A stretch of 64,000 bases of DNA from NCBI RefSeq assembly GCF_011682045.1, contig NZ_VVIW01000005.1, positions 335,079 to 399,078 on the forward strand, read 5' to 3'. Of the stretch, positions 28,524 to 37,942 are shown piece after piece (position 1 is the stretch's first letter; the number at the start of each line of letters is the position of its first letter). The stretch comes from Massilia aquatica. Lineage in GTDB: Bacteria; Pseudomonadota; Gammaproteobacteria; Burkholderiales; Burkholderiaceae_D. The position numbers and the translations under genes are program-made. The notes under the pieces were generated by a model. The model made no database searches, was not told where the DNA came from, and worked only from the letters and a program-made list of their open reading frames with translations.

Positions 28524-29825
28524 ATGAATATCTCTGATACCAAAGCCACCCTGTCGTTTTCCGATGGCAGCACCCCGATCGACATGCCGATCTACAAGGG
28601 CACCGTTGGCCCGGACGTCATCGACATCCGCAAGCTGTACGCCCAGACCGGCAAATTCACGTACGACCCGGGCTTCATGTCGACCGCCGCCTGCAACTCG
28701 AGCATCACCTACATCGATGGCGACAAGGGCGAACTGCTGTACCGCGGTTACCCGATCGAGCAGCTGGCCGTCAATTGCGACTTCCTGGAAACCTGCTACC
28801 TGCTGCTGAACGGCGAACTGCCGAACAAAGAAGAAAACCAGAAATTCAGTGATACCGTCACCAAGCACACCATGGTGCACGAGCAGATGCAATTCTTCTT
28901 CCGCGGCTTCCGCCGTGACGCGCACCCGATGTCGGTGCTGGTCGGCACCGTCGGCGCGCTGGCCTCGTTCTACCACGACTCGCTCGACATCAACGACCCG
29001 CATCACCGCGAAGTGTCGGCGATCCGCCTGATCGCCAAGATGCCGACCCTGGTCGCCATGTCGTACAAATACTCGATCGGCCAGCCGTTCGTGTACCCGC
29101 GCAACGACCTGTCGTACAGCGCCAATTTCATGCGCATGATGTTCGGCAATCCGTGCGAAGAATACGTGGTCAACGAAGTGCTGGTGCGCGCACTCGACCG
29201 CATCCTGATCCTGCACGCGGACCACGAGCAGAACGCGTCGACCTCGACCGTTCGCCTGGCCGGTTCCTCGGGCGCCAACCCGTTCGCCTGTATCGCCGCC
29301 GGCATCGCCTGCCTGTGGGGTCCTGCGCACGGTGGTGCGAACGAAGCCGCACTGAACATGCTGAAAGAAATCGGCAGCGTCGAGAACATTCCAGCTTTCA
29401 TCGAAAAAGTGAAAGACAAGAACTCCGGCGTCAAGCTGATGGGTTTCGGTCACCGCGTCTACAAGAACTTCGACCCGCGCGCCAAGCTGATGCGCGAAAC
29501 CTGCCACGAAGTGCTGGAAGAGCTGGGCCTGCAAGACGACCCGCTGTTCAAACTGGCCATGGCGCTGGAAAAAATTGCGCTGGAAGACGACTACTTCGTA
29601 TCGCGCAAGCTGTATCCGAACGTCGACTTCTACTCGGGCATCGTGCAATCGGCGCTGGGCATTCCGGTGTCGCTGTTCACCGGTATTTTCGCGATGGCGC
29701 GCACCATCGGCTGGATCGCCCAGTGGAACGAAATGATTTCGGATCCAGAACAGAAGATCGGCCGTCCACGCCAGCTGTTCGTCGGCTCGCCAACGCGCGA
29801 CGTGCCAGCGATCGACAAACGCTGA
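28524..29825 (+). CDS. gltA: Citrate synthase (type II)
   Basis: A 433-residue hexameric-type citrate synthase; AAGGAAG lies before the ATG at 28524, and the in-frame extension to 28386 overlaps sdhE. Catalytic motifs are visible: [36 protein letters not shown] with the active-site histidine, [18 protein letters not shown] with the second histidine and arginine, and [20 protein letters not shown] with the catalytic aspartate. It condenses oxaloacetate and acetyl-CoA. It ends the sdh run and is followed by a strong terminator. Confidence 0.98.
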   Translation: MNISDTKATLSFSDGSTPIDMPIYKGTVGPDVIDIRKLYAQTGKFTYDPGFMSTAACNSSITYIDGDKGELLYRGYPIEQLAVNCDFLETCYLLLNGELPNKEENQKFSDTVTKHTMVHEQMQFFFRGFRRDAHPMSVLVGTVGALASFYHDSLDINDPHHREVSAIRLIAKMPTLVAMSYKYSIGQPFVYPRNDLSYSANFMRMMFGNPCEEYVVNEVLVRALDRILILHADHEQNASTSTVRLAGSSGANPFACIAAGIACLWGPAHGGANEAALNMLKEIGSVENIPAFIEKVKDKNSGVKLMGFGHRVYKNFDPRAKLMRETCHEVLEELGLQDDPLFKLAMALEKIALEDDYFVSRKLYPNVDFYSGIVQSALGIPVSLFTGIFAMARTIGWIAQWNEMISDPEQKIGRPRQLFVGSPTRDVPAIDKR

Positions 29826-29843
29826 TCGACGCGTTTCTCCATT

Positions 29844-29873
29844 AAAAAAGCGAGCCTTGGCTCGCTTTTTTTA
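29844..29873 (+). terminator. Rho-independent terminator after gltA
   Basis: A-run, stem GCGAGC, short loop around CTTG, stem GCTCGC and an eight-base T-run, starting 18 bases after the gltA stop. Confidence 0.92.
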
Positions 29874-30224
29874 CGTCCGGACGTATCGATCGGGTTCGCG
29901 CTCTTTATTTCATGATACGCCTGTATGGGAGCGTTGGAAATAACATCGAGCATAACGATACGACTGCCGCGCCATGACATTCCGCTGATATCGGCAGAAT
30001 ATCGGAGATGGTTGCAAAATAAGATAATCGTAAAATAAGTAATAGATGAAATTGGCCGGGATGACCGATATGCAGTTATCGATTGGGTTGTCGCCAACCT
30101 CCACACGCTGCGTGTCAGGCCGCTTATTCCGGAACGAGTCCGGCAATGCGCTATCGACCGGCCTGACACCGCGCGAACATCGACAAGTCGCGCCAGGCGC
30201 GCTTGTTGAAGTCCGCGCGCGGGC
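29874..30224. other. 351-base intergenic region between gltA and a convergent secreted-protein gene
   Basis: No credible gene: the short frames on both strands lack ribosome-binding sites and codon bias. A small hairpin (CCGGA/TCCGG, about 30129-30143) is present. The left half is AT-rich. Nothing else was recognised. Confidence 0.5.
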
Positions 30225-31628
30225 TTATTGTCCCGGTGGCAGTTCGACCAGGCTGACCTTGGCGCTCGCCGCGCCACCAACTGGCTTCAGGGCCTCATAG
30301 TAGGCGATGCCTTTGTCCGGCCAGACAATGATGTCGCTCTGGCCATTCGCCAGCAATTTGGTGTCTTTCTGCACGACCTTGTTTACCTCGATCCACATCC
30401 TCATCTTGACGCCACCGGTGGATTCAACCGAAAACTTGTAACGATTCCCCGCTTTTGGCGCGCCATACATGACCCGTCCTAAACCCCCGTTCGAGAAGTT
30501 TCTTTGAATCATTTCGTAGTTGGTCGTCGGCGCTGTCCATTGCAGCGACTGGGTGAAGGTATCAAAGAAGCCCAAGGGACCGACTCCCTGGATTTTCGTC
30601 CACACGCCGCGCATGGACAGCAGGTTGACGTTCGTTTCCGGTACCCGCGGCCGGCCATTGCCAGCGATATGGCCGCTGTGCGAGACCACCCGGCGCAGCG
30701 CTGGACGAATGAGCCTGAGTTGGTCACGCGGCATGGCGCTCCATGGGGAGCCAATTTCAACGTAAATGGCGAACGGGGTGTCTTCGTTGCGGTCGACGAC
30801 GTAGGCGCCGTATTTCATGAGCGTCCTGACGACCTTCAAGAGCTTCGGATCGGTGATCTTGCTCGTGTCAAACGTCGGCGGCAGCATCACCAGCGCGCCT
30901 TCGGGAATCTCGCCGGTGTTTGGCCTGGCCGCGATCGTGGTGTCGGCCGCCGTCGCCGGATACACATAGTGATTCGGCTCCGCGCTCAATCCGGTGAAGT
31001 CGAGCGACATGGACAGTGCATGGTCGTAGATGGCCTTGCCATCATTGACCTCGTCTTTGCGGATCAGTCCGCCGGCGGGCGCCGGTCCGGCGGCGCGTCC
31101 ACCCTGGTAATGGTGGGACGGCGTGCCCCACCCGCTGCCGTTCAGCGGCGTCCAGGAAACACGGGTCGCGATCCACTTGCCCTCGCTGTTCTTCTTCAGG
31201 TTGGAGAATGAATACAAGCGATTGAGCTTGGCGTCGGCAATGTCGGCATGGCCGTCACCGCCGGACGCGGGGAGGGTCGTTGCCGGCCAATGGGGAATCG
31301 TATAGGTCGGCACCGGAATTTCGGTATCGGTGTCCATCACGCCCTTGCTGTTCGGATAAGGATAGATCAGCATCGGGCCATCGGTTTCTTTCGCCTCGAA
31401 TACCCCTGCCGCAAATATGCCGGCATCAATCGTCGGATCCCACTCTGGCTTGTTGGTGAGCGGTATTTGATAGGTGCCGAGTACCGGATTGACCGGATAC
31501 GAGTTCCAGAGCGAATCGGCCGCGAATGGTTTCTTGTAGGTGCCGAAAGTTGGCTTCGTATCGAATTGTGCCTGCGCCAGTGCCGCCACCGTCAGCGCCA
31601 GTGTTCCAACTGCTATGTATCGTTTCAT
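30225..31628 (-). CDS. Secreted protein of unknown function (467 aa)
   Basis: It has a clear N-terminal signal peptide (MKRYIAVGTLALTVAALAQA, cleavage after about residue 20). The mature protein has aromatic/glycine-rich segments: FAADSLWNSYPVNPVLGTYQ, WTPLNGSGWGTPSHHYQGGR, RAAGPAPAGGLIRKDEV, DHALSMSLDFTGLS, then VVRTLMKYGAYVVDRNED and a beta-rich C-terminus (YKFSVESTGGVKMRMWIEV). The layout suggests an extracellular carbohydrate- or surface-active protein with a terminal beta-sandwich, but no catalytic signature is recognised and I do not assign a function. It is transcribed alone. Confidence 0.7.
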   Translation of the reverse strand: MKRYIAVGTLALTVAALAQAQFDTKPTFGTYKKPFAADSLWNSYPVNPVLGTYQIPLTNKPEWDPTIDAGIFAAGVFEAKETDGPMLIYPYPNSKGVMDTDTEIPVPTYTIPHWPATTLPASGGDGHADIADAKLNRLYSFSNLKKNSEGKWIATRVSWTPLNGSGWGTPSHHYQGGRAAGPAPAGGLIRKDEVNDGKAIYDHALSMSLDFTGLSAEPNHYVYPATAADTTIAARPNTGEIPEGALVMLPPTFDTSKITDPKLLKVVRTLMKYGAYVVDRNEDTPFAIYVEIGSPWSAMPRDQLRLIRPALRRVVSHSGHIAGNGRPRVPETNVNLLSMRGVWTKIQGVGPLGFFDTFTQSLQWTAPTTNYEMIQRNFSNGGLGRVMYGAPKAGNRYKFSVESTGGVKMRMWIEVNKVVQKDTKLLANGQSDIIVWPDKGIAYYEALKPVGGAASAKVSLVELPPGQ

Positions 31629-32083
31629 TTACAAGTCCTCGATATGGAGTAATAACCGGCAAGAAGACGCGCCCGGAAGCGGCTACGCGCGATCGTGAAA
31701 GTCGGGAGAAGTCGGCAATTTGCTAATAAGGGTGATTAGCTGGTACTGACAGTAGCACAGGATTTGGCACGATTGGCCCGTTTTTGCAATCGTTTGCAAA
31801 ATAACGTCAGGGGTATGGTTTTATTGCCGCGATATGTAAATACCCGAGTGTCTTTGATTCACAATGACTGGCGTGTTCCGCTTATTGCATTAAAAAATCT
31901 CATTCACGTATAAAGTGATAACAGCCGATGCATAAGATTAATATTATTTATTATTAAGGCATTGGATATTGCTTTACGCGGTAAACCGGAGCGCAGACCG
32001 GGTGCGCCGCGTCGGCGCTGCCGGTACACAAAGGGACGTGTACAATCGCGGCTCCCCTCGTCGATCGCATTCAAGGAAGTCCA
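31629..32083. other. 455-base intergenic region between divergent genes
   Basis: AT-rich, particularly 31900-31970 (TTAATATTATTTATTATTAA). It must hold promoters for the secreted-protein gene (minus) and the NTF2-like gene (plus), but no clear -35/-10 pair or operator stands out. No gene or RNA was recognised. Confidence 0.5.
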
Positions 32084-32581
32084 ATGACAAAGACACTGCT
32101 CGCTTGCATCTTGTTCATATTCAGCCTGGGCGCGTTCGCGCAGCCATCCGACCCCGCTTCCCCCGACGTCAGGCGGATCAACGCATTCGTCGATGAATGG
32201 CACGATGACGCCGCGCACGCGCGTCCGGCCTATTTCGACAAGATGGCGAAACACGGCGTGTACATCGGCACCGACAAGACCGAGCTGTGGAACCGCGATG
32301 CGTTCAAGGCGTGGGCCAGGCCGCATTTCGCCAAGGGCTCCGCCTGGTCCTTCAAGGCCATCAAGCGCAATGTATATATGTCGGCAGACAAAAAATTCAT
32401 CTGGTTCGATGAACTTCTCGATACCCAGATGGGTGTGTGCCAGGCCAGCGGCGTGATGCGCAAGACCGGCAAGGGATTCGAAATCGAGCATTATCAGCTC
32501 TCGATCGCCGTTCCCAATCCGGTGGCCGGCCAGGTGACCAGAACGATCAAGGATTTTGAAGCCGCTCCGGCCGCAAAATAG
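32084..32581 (+). CDS. Exported NTF2-like (SnoaL/DUF4440-type) protein
   Basis: A 165-residue protein. A signal peptide ([17 protein letters not shown]) precedes a compact alpha+beta domain: [94 protein letters not shown]. This is the usual NTF2-like order (helix, xGTDxxExW, W-F-D-E strand, final strand), commonly called nuclear transport factor 2 family protein. AAGGAAG precedes the ATG. No substrate is known. It is followed closely by gluQ. Confidence 0.75.
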   Translation: MTKTLLACILFIFSLGAFAQPSDPASPDVRRINAFVDEWHDDAAHARPAYFDKMAKHGVYIGTDKTELWNRDAFKAWARPHFAKGSAWSFKAIKRNVYMSADKKFIWFDELLDTQMGVCQASGVMRKTGKGFEIEHYQLSIAVPNPVAGQVTRTIKDFEAAPAAK

Positions 32582-32606
32582 ACGATTCCCCACGAGAAAA
32601 CCGCAC

Positions 32607-33515
32607 GTGCCTGACCGAAACCACTACATTGGCCGCTTCGCGCCATCGCCGAGCGGTCCGCTGCACCAGGGATCGCTGGTGGCGGCCATGGCGAGCTACC
32701 TGGACGCCAGGGCGCATCACGGCCGCTGGCTGGTGCGCATCGAGGATGTGGACGAAGGCCGCAGCGTGCCCGGCGCGGCCGACAACATCCTGGCACTGTT
32801 GCGCACCCTGGGCATGGACTGGGACGGCGAGGTGGTCTGGCAAAGCCGGCGCAAGCAGCTGTACCAAGCCGCCGCCGACAAACTCGGCGCACACGTCTAC
32901 CCCTGCGGCTGCAACCGCCGCGAAATCGCCGATTCGCGCCTCGGCACCGCACCCGACGGGTCGGCAATCTATCCGGGTACCTGCCGTCACGGCCTCGCGC
33001 CCGGCAAGACCATGCGCAGCCTGCGCGTGCGCGTGCCGGATCCTGCCGGCAACGCCGATCTGGTCACATTCCCCGACCGCGCCGCCGGGCCGGTAGCACA
33101 ACATCTTGCCACGCAATCAGGCGACTTCGTGCTCAAGCGCGCCGATGGCTTCTGGGCCTACCAGCTGGCGGTGGTGGTCGATGACGCGCAACAGGGCGTC
33201 ACCGACGTCGTGCGTGGCGCCGACCTGATCGATTCGACGCCGCGCCAGATCTATTTGCAGCACCTGCTGGGCGTGCCTGTCCTGCGCTACCTGCATGTGC
33301 CTGTCGTGCGCAATGCCGATGGCGAAAAGCTGTCCAAGCAAACCGGCGCGCTGGCGGTCGCTCCCGAGGACGAGCGCCAGGCCCTGGCCGCCTTGCAGGC
33401 CGCCGCCGGGTTCCTGCAGTTGCCACTGGCGCCGGCAAGCTCGCTCAGCGCCTTCTGGCAAGCTGCCATTTCCGCCTGGGCCAAGCGGATCGGGCTCGCT
33501 TGCGACGCAAGCTGA
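32607..33515 (+). CDS. gluQ: Glutamyl-Q tRNA(Asp) synthetase
   Basis: A 302-residue truncated glutamyl-tRNA synthetase paralogue that attaches glutamate to queuosine in tRNA(Asp). The GTG at 32607 precedes [20 protein letters not shown], which holds the HIGH-like motif. The zinc site is [15 protein letters not shown] with YPGTCRHGL. The KMSKS-like loop is [10 protein letters not shown] near residue 235. There is no anticodon-binding domain, as expected of GluQRS. A longer frame to 32556 overlaps the NTF2-like gene and is not preferred. Confidence 0.93.
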   Translation: MPDRNHYIGRFAPSPSGPLHQGSLVAAMASYLDARAHHGRWLVRIEDVDEGRSVPGAADNILALLRTLGMDWDGEVVWQSRRKQLYQAAADKLGAHVYPCGCNRREIADSRLGTAPDGSAIYPGTCRHGLAPGKTMRSLRVRVPDPAGNADLVTFPDRAAGPVAQHLATQSGDFVLKRADGFWAYQLAVVVDDAQQGVTDVVRGADLIDSTPRQIYLQHLLGVPVLRYLHVPVVRNADGEKLSKQTGALAVAPEDERQALAALQAAAGFLQLPLAPASSLSAFWQAAISAWAKRIGLACDAS

Positions 33516-33548
33516 GCCACCCACCCACAGCACAATCGGGAAACGGAT

Positions 33549-34013
33549 TTATTTTTTCTGGATGGTGATCTGCCCGTCCGCTTCCAGAAAGGCGCAGCGC
33601 ATGTCTTTCATGTCGCAATCGGAGCAGCGCAGGGCCTGGTCGACCTCTTCGCGTGAAATGCGGCAGCGCTTCATTACCTTGTCGTACAGTTCGCCGTCGC
33701 GTCCGAGCAGCACCGCGCTGCCGTCGAGAATGTCCGACATTTTCTTGCTGTGCGACGACAGGAATGACATCGTCATGTTCAGTCCCACCAGCACGGCCGC
33801 GACGATGAAGCCGCCGAACAGCGATTGATCGCCGCCCGTGAGCGAGTTCGATACCGCTTCGCTGAGCAACATCACCACCAGCAGGTCGAACGGGGTGAAC
33901 TGGCCCACCGTGCGCCGTCCGGAGACGCGCACCATGAGCAGCAGGATCAGATATACCGCCGCGCCGCGCACGACAAATTCCCACCAGGGATGGTCCATCT
34001 CGAACATGTGCAT
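33549..34013 (-). CDS. YetF-type (DUF421) membrane protein
   Basis: A 154-residue protein with three N-terminal membrane helices (WWEFVVRGAAVYLILLLMV, FDLLVVMLLSEAVSNSLTGG, LFGGFIVAAVLVGLNMTMSF), then the conserved soluble module HSKKMSDILDGSAVLLGRDG and a C-terminal domain with CRISREEVDQALRCSDCD and DMRCAFLEADGQITIQKK. RVSGRRTVGQFTPFDLLVVM is the family hallmark. YetF proteins are inner-membrane proteins of unknown role. The gene converges on gluQ and diverges from rnz. Confidence 0.9.
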   Translation of the reverse strand: MHMFEMDHPWWEFVVRGAAVYLILLLMVRVSGRRTVGQFTPFDLLVVMLLSEAVSNSLTGGDQSLFGGFIVAAVLVGLNMTMSFLSSHSKKMSDILDGSAVLLGRDGELYDKVMKRCRISREEVDQALRCSDCDMKDMRCAFLEADGQITIQKK

Positions 34014-34148
34014 TTCCTTTCAGGAGGGGATGTAGTGCATTGGATTTATCATATTGTAAAGAAACCGCGTGACAGGCGGATTGCATGCTCGTGCGCAGGG
34101 CATGGGGCCGGCGCTGGCGCGGGTAAGCCGGCTGGCGCATAATATGGG

Positions 34149-35102
34149 ATGTTCAAACTGACTTTTTTAGGCACCTCCTCGGGCGTGCCCACCAAAAACC
34201 GCAACGTCACCGCGCTGGCGCTGCAGACTTCCCTGAACCGCGACTGGTGGCTGGTCGACTGCGGCGAGGCGACCCAGCACCGCCTGCAGCACATCGCGCT
34301 CACCGTGCACGACTTGGCCGGCATTTGCATCACCCATATCCATGGCGACCACAGCTACGGCCTGCCGGGCCTGCTGGCCAGCGCCGCCATGACCGGACGC
34401 AAGCGTCCGCTGATCCTGATCGCGCCGCTGGCCGTCAGGGCCTGGCTGGACGCGACCATCTTGCACACCGAGCTGTTCCTGCCATTCCCGCTGATCCATG
34501 TGGATGTGGCCGGCGACCAGCTGGTGCACGAAGAGAGCGGCCTGCGCATCGAGCGCCATCATTTGTCGCACCGCGCCCCGAGCGTGGGTTTTCGCTTCGC
34601 GGTGGAAAGCAGCAAATGGAAGCTCGACAGCGCGGCACTGCGCGCGCGCGGCGTGCCGTCCGGGCCGCTGTGGGGGAAATTGCAGGCGGGGATTGACGTG
34701 CTGCTGGATGACGGCAGCGTGCTGGCAGCCGCCGACTTCCGCGTGGCCGATGTGCAACGCGCGGTTGCCGTGATTGGCGGCGACAACGATACTCCGGCGC
34801 TGCTTAGCGACGCCTGCGCCGAGGCGCAGGTGCTGGTGCACGAGGCCACCTATACCGAGGCCATCTTGCAAAAGGTGGGACCGGGGCCGACCCACAGTTC
34901 GGTGCAGCGCGTGGCGCAGTTCGCCACCGAAGCCGGCCTGCCGAACCTGATCCTGACCCACTTCAGCGCGCGCTACGACAATCCGGAAGGCATGGCCGAA
35001 CTCGACGCCGAGGCGCGCCTGCATTACGCGGGCAATCTGTTCCTGGCAGAGGACTTCGCCAGCTACGAGCTCGATGCGGCCGGGGTGGTGCGCAAGCTGT
35101 AG
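34149..35102 (+). CDS. rnz: Ribonuclease Z (tRNA 3' processing)
   Basis: A 317-residue metallo-beta-lactamase-fold endonuclease. It starts FKLTFLGTSSGVPTKNRNVT, the family N-terminus; the zinc-binding motif THIHGDHSYGLPGLL is near residue 61; VEATYTEA-like LVHEATYTEAILQKVG and the late histidine motif LILTHFSARYDNPE complete the metal site. It matures tRNA 3' ends. It is a single gene in a mixed neighbourhood, divergent from the YetF-type gene. Confidence 0.95.
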   Translation: MFKLTFLGTSSGVPTKNRNVTALALQTSLNRDWWLVDCGEATQHRLQHIALTVHDLAGICITHIHGDHSYGLPGLLASAAMTGRKRPLILIAPLAVRAWLDATILHTELFLPFPLIHVDVAGDQLVHEESGLRIERHHLSHRAPSVGFRFAVESSKWKLDSAALRARGVPSGPLWGKLQAGIDVLLDDGSVLAAADFRVADVQRAVAVIGGDNDTPALLSDACAEAQVLVHEATYTEAILQKVGPGPTHSSVQRVAQFATEAGLPNLILTHFSARYDNPEGMAELDAEARLHYAGNLFLAEDFASYELDAAGVVRKL

Positions 35103-35238
35103 GCGCGATTGCGCGCTCTTACCCCTTCTGTGTATGTATCGAAAACTTCGATCTGGCCAGACATGCCGGTGTTAGTATCGCAACTGTTCTGCGAGTAAAT
35201 ACATCTTCCCCATGTGTACCCATTTCAAAGGAAACCCG

Positions 35239-36033
35239 ATGACCGCTCCGCAACTGCGCCGTGCCAACTATGGCCTTGACGCACCGAAGGTAGTTCGCAA
35301 TCTGGTGTTGGGGGCCATCGCCGGCCTGTTGCTGTGGGGTTCGGCCAGCTTGGGACTGTGGTCCGGGCAAGTGCTCATTCCGCTGGGCGCCGAGGGACTG
35401 CGGATTGGCGTCGCCGATAGCGGGCGCTTCTTCGCCATTGTCCTGCCCTTGACCGCGCTCTGGATGGTGTGGGAAAGCAAAGTCGGCAAGCTGCGCAACC
35501 GCGAAAAAATGCTGCAGCGCCTGACGTGGACCGGCAAGGAGCAGGTGCTCGATCTTGGCTGCGGCCGCGGGCTGTTGATGATCGGCGCCGCCCGGCGCTT
35601 GACGACAGGCACCGCCACCGGCATCGACATCTGGCAAACGGAAGATCTGTCCGGCAATCGGCCCGAAGCGACGCTGGACAATGCGCGCTGCGAGGGCGTG
35701 GAGGCGCGGGTGGACATCCAAACCGCCGATATGCGTGCGCTGCCGTTCGCGGACGGCTCGTTCGACGTGGTCGTCTCGCGTGCCGCCATCCACAATCTGT
35801 ACGACGCCGGCGACCGCGCCAAGGCGATCGGCGAAGTGGCGCGCGTATTACGGCCGGGCGGTCACGCGCTGATTGAAGATATCCGCCACGGCGGCGAGTA
35901 CGAGGCGAGCTTCATGCGAAACGGCTGCACCCATGTCGAGCGCATCGGCTCGCGCATCGAAGCGCTGCTCACGACCATCATCACCTTCGGCTCGCTGCGT
36001 CCGGCCACGCTGCTGGTAAGAAAAGCGGGCTGA
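35239..36033 (+). CDS. Membrane-anchored SAM-dependent methyltransferase
   Basis: 264 residues from the ATG at 35239 (AAAGGAAA upstream). Two N-terminal membrane segments (NLVLGAIAGLLLWGSASLGL, FFAIVLPLTALWMVW) are followed by a class I methyltransferase domain: motif I VLDLGCGRGLLMIGAARRL (about 105-123), GIDIW with the acidic residue for SAM ribose, TADMRALPFADGSFDVVVSR (motif II/III) and EVARVLRPGGHALIEDI. The methyl acceptor is unknown. Upstream in-frame TGT/ATG codons exist but lack a ribosome-binding site. Confidence 0.85.
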   Translation: MTAPQLRRANYGLDAPKVVRNLVLGAIAGLLLWGSASLGLWSGQVLIPLGAEGLRIGVADSGRFFAIVLPLTALWMVWESKVGKLRNREKMLQRLTWTGKEQVLDLGCGRGLLMIGAARRLTTGTATGIDIWQTEDLSGNRPEATLDNARCEGVEARVDIQTADMRALPFADGSFDVVVSRAAIHNLYDAGDRAKAIGEVARVLRPGGHALIEDIRHGGEYEASFMRNGCTHVERIGSRIEALLTTIITFGSLRPATLLVRKAG

Positions 36034-36169
36034 ATTCAAATACCTGACACCCTGCCTGCGCCGCGCTGGCGCAGCAGTGCGCGCTTCTCGGGGCCGGTGG
36101 GGCGGTAGAGGACGACGCTGTCAGCTGTCATGGTTCGCTTTCGGATCGTTGTCATGCTGGCCGCCATCG

Positions 36170-36730
36170 TCATTGCGCGCGGCGGTACATCACGTCGGTC
36201 CGCAGCACGTATTTGAGGCCGTCGATGACTTCCGTTCCCTGGTGCGGCAGCTTGTGCGGGAATACCAGCGCCGCGCCTTGCTGCGGTTTGATCAATTCGG
36301 TCTTGAATTGCGTATCGCCGCCCTCGAAGTCGCCGTTCAGGTAAATCATGAAGGTCAGGCGGCTCGCTTCATCGGGCGACCTGGCATACACGCCGTCCGT
36401 ATGCCACTTGAAGTACTCCTTCGGGCCATACCGGTAAAAACGCAACCGTTCGTTAAAGCCGCTCAAGGTCCAGTCGCCGATGCTGGCGGGCAGCAGGGCG
36501 CGCGCCTGGTCGAACAGCGAGACGGCCAGCGCGGCATCGTCGAAAATGACGCGGTCGTTATTGCGGATCTCTTCCGCCCGCCGCGAGCCGTCACTGAACT
36601 TCACTTCCGACGGTACGTAGCCGGCTTCTTCGCCGAGCGCGATGTAATGCTGGCACATGGCCGGGGTGAGGAAGTGTTCGATGACGAATGCTCCCGAGTT
36701 TTTCTCGACGACGCGCATGCTGGGGTTCAT
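36170..36730 (-). CDS. Prolyl 4-hydroxylase-like 2OG-Fe(II) dioxygenase
   Basis: A 186-residue P4Hc-type oxygenase. The iron ligands are H and D in YFKWHTDGVY (about residue 114) and the distal H in ALVFPHKLPHQGTEV; the 2-oxoglutarate-binding basic residue is in LKYVLRTDVMY. RFYRYGPKEYF and RLTFMIYLNGDFEGGDTQF are typical of the family. The target is unknown; free proline, peptides or RNA-related proteins are possible. It is transcribed alone, with a plausible sigma70 promoter just upstream (36760-36788). Confidence 0.88.
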   Translation of the reverse strand: MNPSMRVVEKNSGAFVIEHFLTPAMCQHYIALGEEAGYVPSEVKFSDGSRRAEEIRNNDRVIFDDAALAVSLFDQARALLPASIGDWTLSGFNERLRFYRYGPKEYFKWHTDGVYARSPDEASRLTFMIYLNGDFEGGDTQFKTELIKPQQGAALVFPHKLPHQGTEVIDGLKYVLRTDVMYRRAQ

Positions 36731-36759
36731 ATGGGTTCATTTTCTCTTGGAATGAACAC

Positions 36760-36788
36760 ATCATAATTGACTTAGTGTTTGCGCACAA
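36760..36788 (-). promoter_or_regulatory. Putative sigma70 promoter of the dioxygenase gene
   Basis: On the minus strand TTGTGC, a 17-base spacer, then TATGAT, about 30 bases before the start codon at 36730. Several TTAGT/ACTAA elements (36771-36815) surround it and could be operator half-sites; none is proven. Confidence 0.4.
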
Positions 36789-36832
36789 CTAACTTAGTAT
36801 AAATTTCTCACTAAGATGATCGGCAGCCGCGC

Positions 36833-37444
36833 TCAGGCAATCGCCACGATCAGGCTTGCCCCCGCGCGCTTGGCTTCCTGGAGAGACACGAGTACCCACA
36901 AGACGCCCGCCTGGTCGTCCTGCCGATCATCGAGCTCGCTCTCGAAGGGCTCCAGCTCGGCCAGCAATGCCACTACCTGCGCCGGCAACAGCCAGGACAG
37001 ATGAAAGACGTCGTCTTGCGATTGGTAGACATGCCCGTCGCATTCGACCAGCGAACAGCCGCGAAACAGCGCGCGATAATAACCGCAGGCGACGGCCGAG
37101 GCAGCCGGCAAGACATCGGATAGCTCGCTGGCGTAGCGATACCACTTGTGCATGGACGGCGTGATATCGATGGCCGGATGACGGTGGCTGTCGAAGCTGA
37201 AGTTCCAGTAGTACTCGTCCACGATCAGGTCAATCAGCCTGGCTTCGTCGCGCGATGCGGTAAGAAAGGCGGCTTCGCCACGCTGCATGAAGTCGAGGAT
37301 CTTTTCCCGCATGCCTGTTGGGAACTCATCGGGATACTCTGCAATGCGCGGGTCTAGCCATGCGAGCAAGACGCCGAGATCGGCAAGAAAGGAGGTCTTG
37401 ACGCCATCGGCGTCGCCGAGCGAATAGTGCACGTAGGTGCCCAT
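36833..37444 (-). CDS. Hypothetical cytoplasmic protein (203 aa)
   Basis: Not recognised. It starts MGTYVHYSLGDADGVKTSFL and has DLGVLLAWLDPRIAEYPDEF, an acidic helical middle (RDEARLIDLIVDEYYWNF), WYRYASELSDVL near the centre, a short cysteine pair (YYRALFRGCSLVECDGHVYQ) and a C-terminal helix (LWVLVSLQEAKRAGASLIV). There is no signal peptide or membrane helix. Strong codon bias and a clean frame support a real gene. Upstream, 37445-37500, there is no obvious partner. Confidence 0.65.
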   Translation of the reverse strand: MGTYVHYSLGDADGVKTSFLADLGVLLAWLDPRIAEYPDEFPTGMREKILDFMQRGEAAFLTASRDEARLIDLIVDEYYWNFSFDSHRHPAIDITPSMHKWYRYASELSDVLPAASAVACGYYRALFRGCSLVECDGHVYQSQDDVFHLSWLLPAQVVALLAELEPFESELDDRQDDQAGVLWVLVSLQEAKRAGASLIVAIA

Positions 37445-37500
37445 CGAATATTCCCATTGGTTGATGAAGGCGGTTTGCGCGCCCGAGGCATGAAAACGAA

Positions 37501-37884
37501 CTACGGTTGTTCCTGATCCAGGATCGCCTGGATTTCCGCCCGTTCACGCGCGCTCACGTGCCCGCGCAGGGCGGCGAGCACCAGTTCCTTGCCGGAGCCC
37601 GAAAACGCCTTGTGGATCAGTTCCTTGATCAGGCTGGTCTGCAGCGAGTCCTGCGGCTGCGCCGGCGCGTACACGTGCGCGCGGGCGCTTTCGTCGCGCG
37701 TGAGCAAACCCTTGGTGTGCATTAACTGAAGCAGGCGTAGCACGGTCGCGTACGCCATGTCGGGACGGCTGGCCACGGCCGCCTGGTGCACCTGTTTGGC
37801 GCTGGCCGGCCCGAGTTGCCACAGCAGGCGCAGCATTTCCAGTTCCGCTGCGGTGGGCTTGGGGATGGCGGTCGGTTCTGGCAT
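37501..37884 (-). CDS. BlaI/MecI/CopY-type repressor without a sensor partner
   Basis: A 127-residue winged-helix repressor. PTAAELEMLRLLWQLGPASA and KQVHQAAVASRPDMAYATVL are helices 1 to 3; RLLQLMHTKGLLTRDESARA is the wing; HVYAPAQPQDSLQTSLIKEL forms the linker and DISARE-type dimer helix follows (LRGHVSARERAEIQAILDQE). BlaI-type repressors are usually paired with a BlaR1/M56 membrane protease that cleaves them; none is present beside it. It lies in the same direction as, and downstream of, piuC. Confidence 0.85.
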   Translation of the reverse strand: MPEPTAIPKPTAAELEMLRLLWQLGPASAKQVHQAAVASRPDMAYATVLRLLQLMHTKGLLTRDESARAHVYAPAQPQDSLQTSLIKELIHKAFSGSGKELVLAALRGHVSARERAEIQAILDQEQP

Positions 37885-37909
37885 GGGGAGGGGAGCGGTG
37901 GGAATGCAC

Positions 37910-37927
37910 CTAGAGTAAATTATCTAG
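37910..37927. promoter_or_regulatory. Palindromic site upstream of the BlaI-type gene
   Basis: Imperfect palindrome CTAGAGTAAATTATCTAG with five-base perfect arms (CTAGA/TCTAG), 26 bases before the BlaI-type start codon. It could be an autoregulatory operator; it does not match the classical TACA-TGTA motif. Confidence 0.35.
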
Positions 37928-37942
37928 ATGGGAAAGTCCAGT

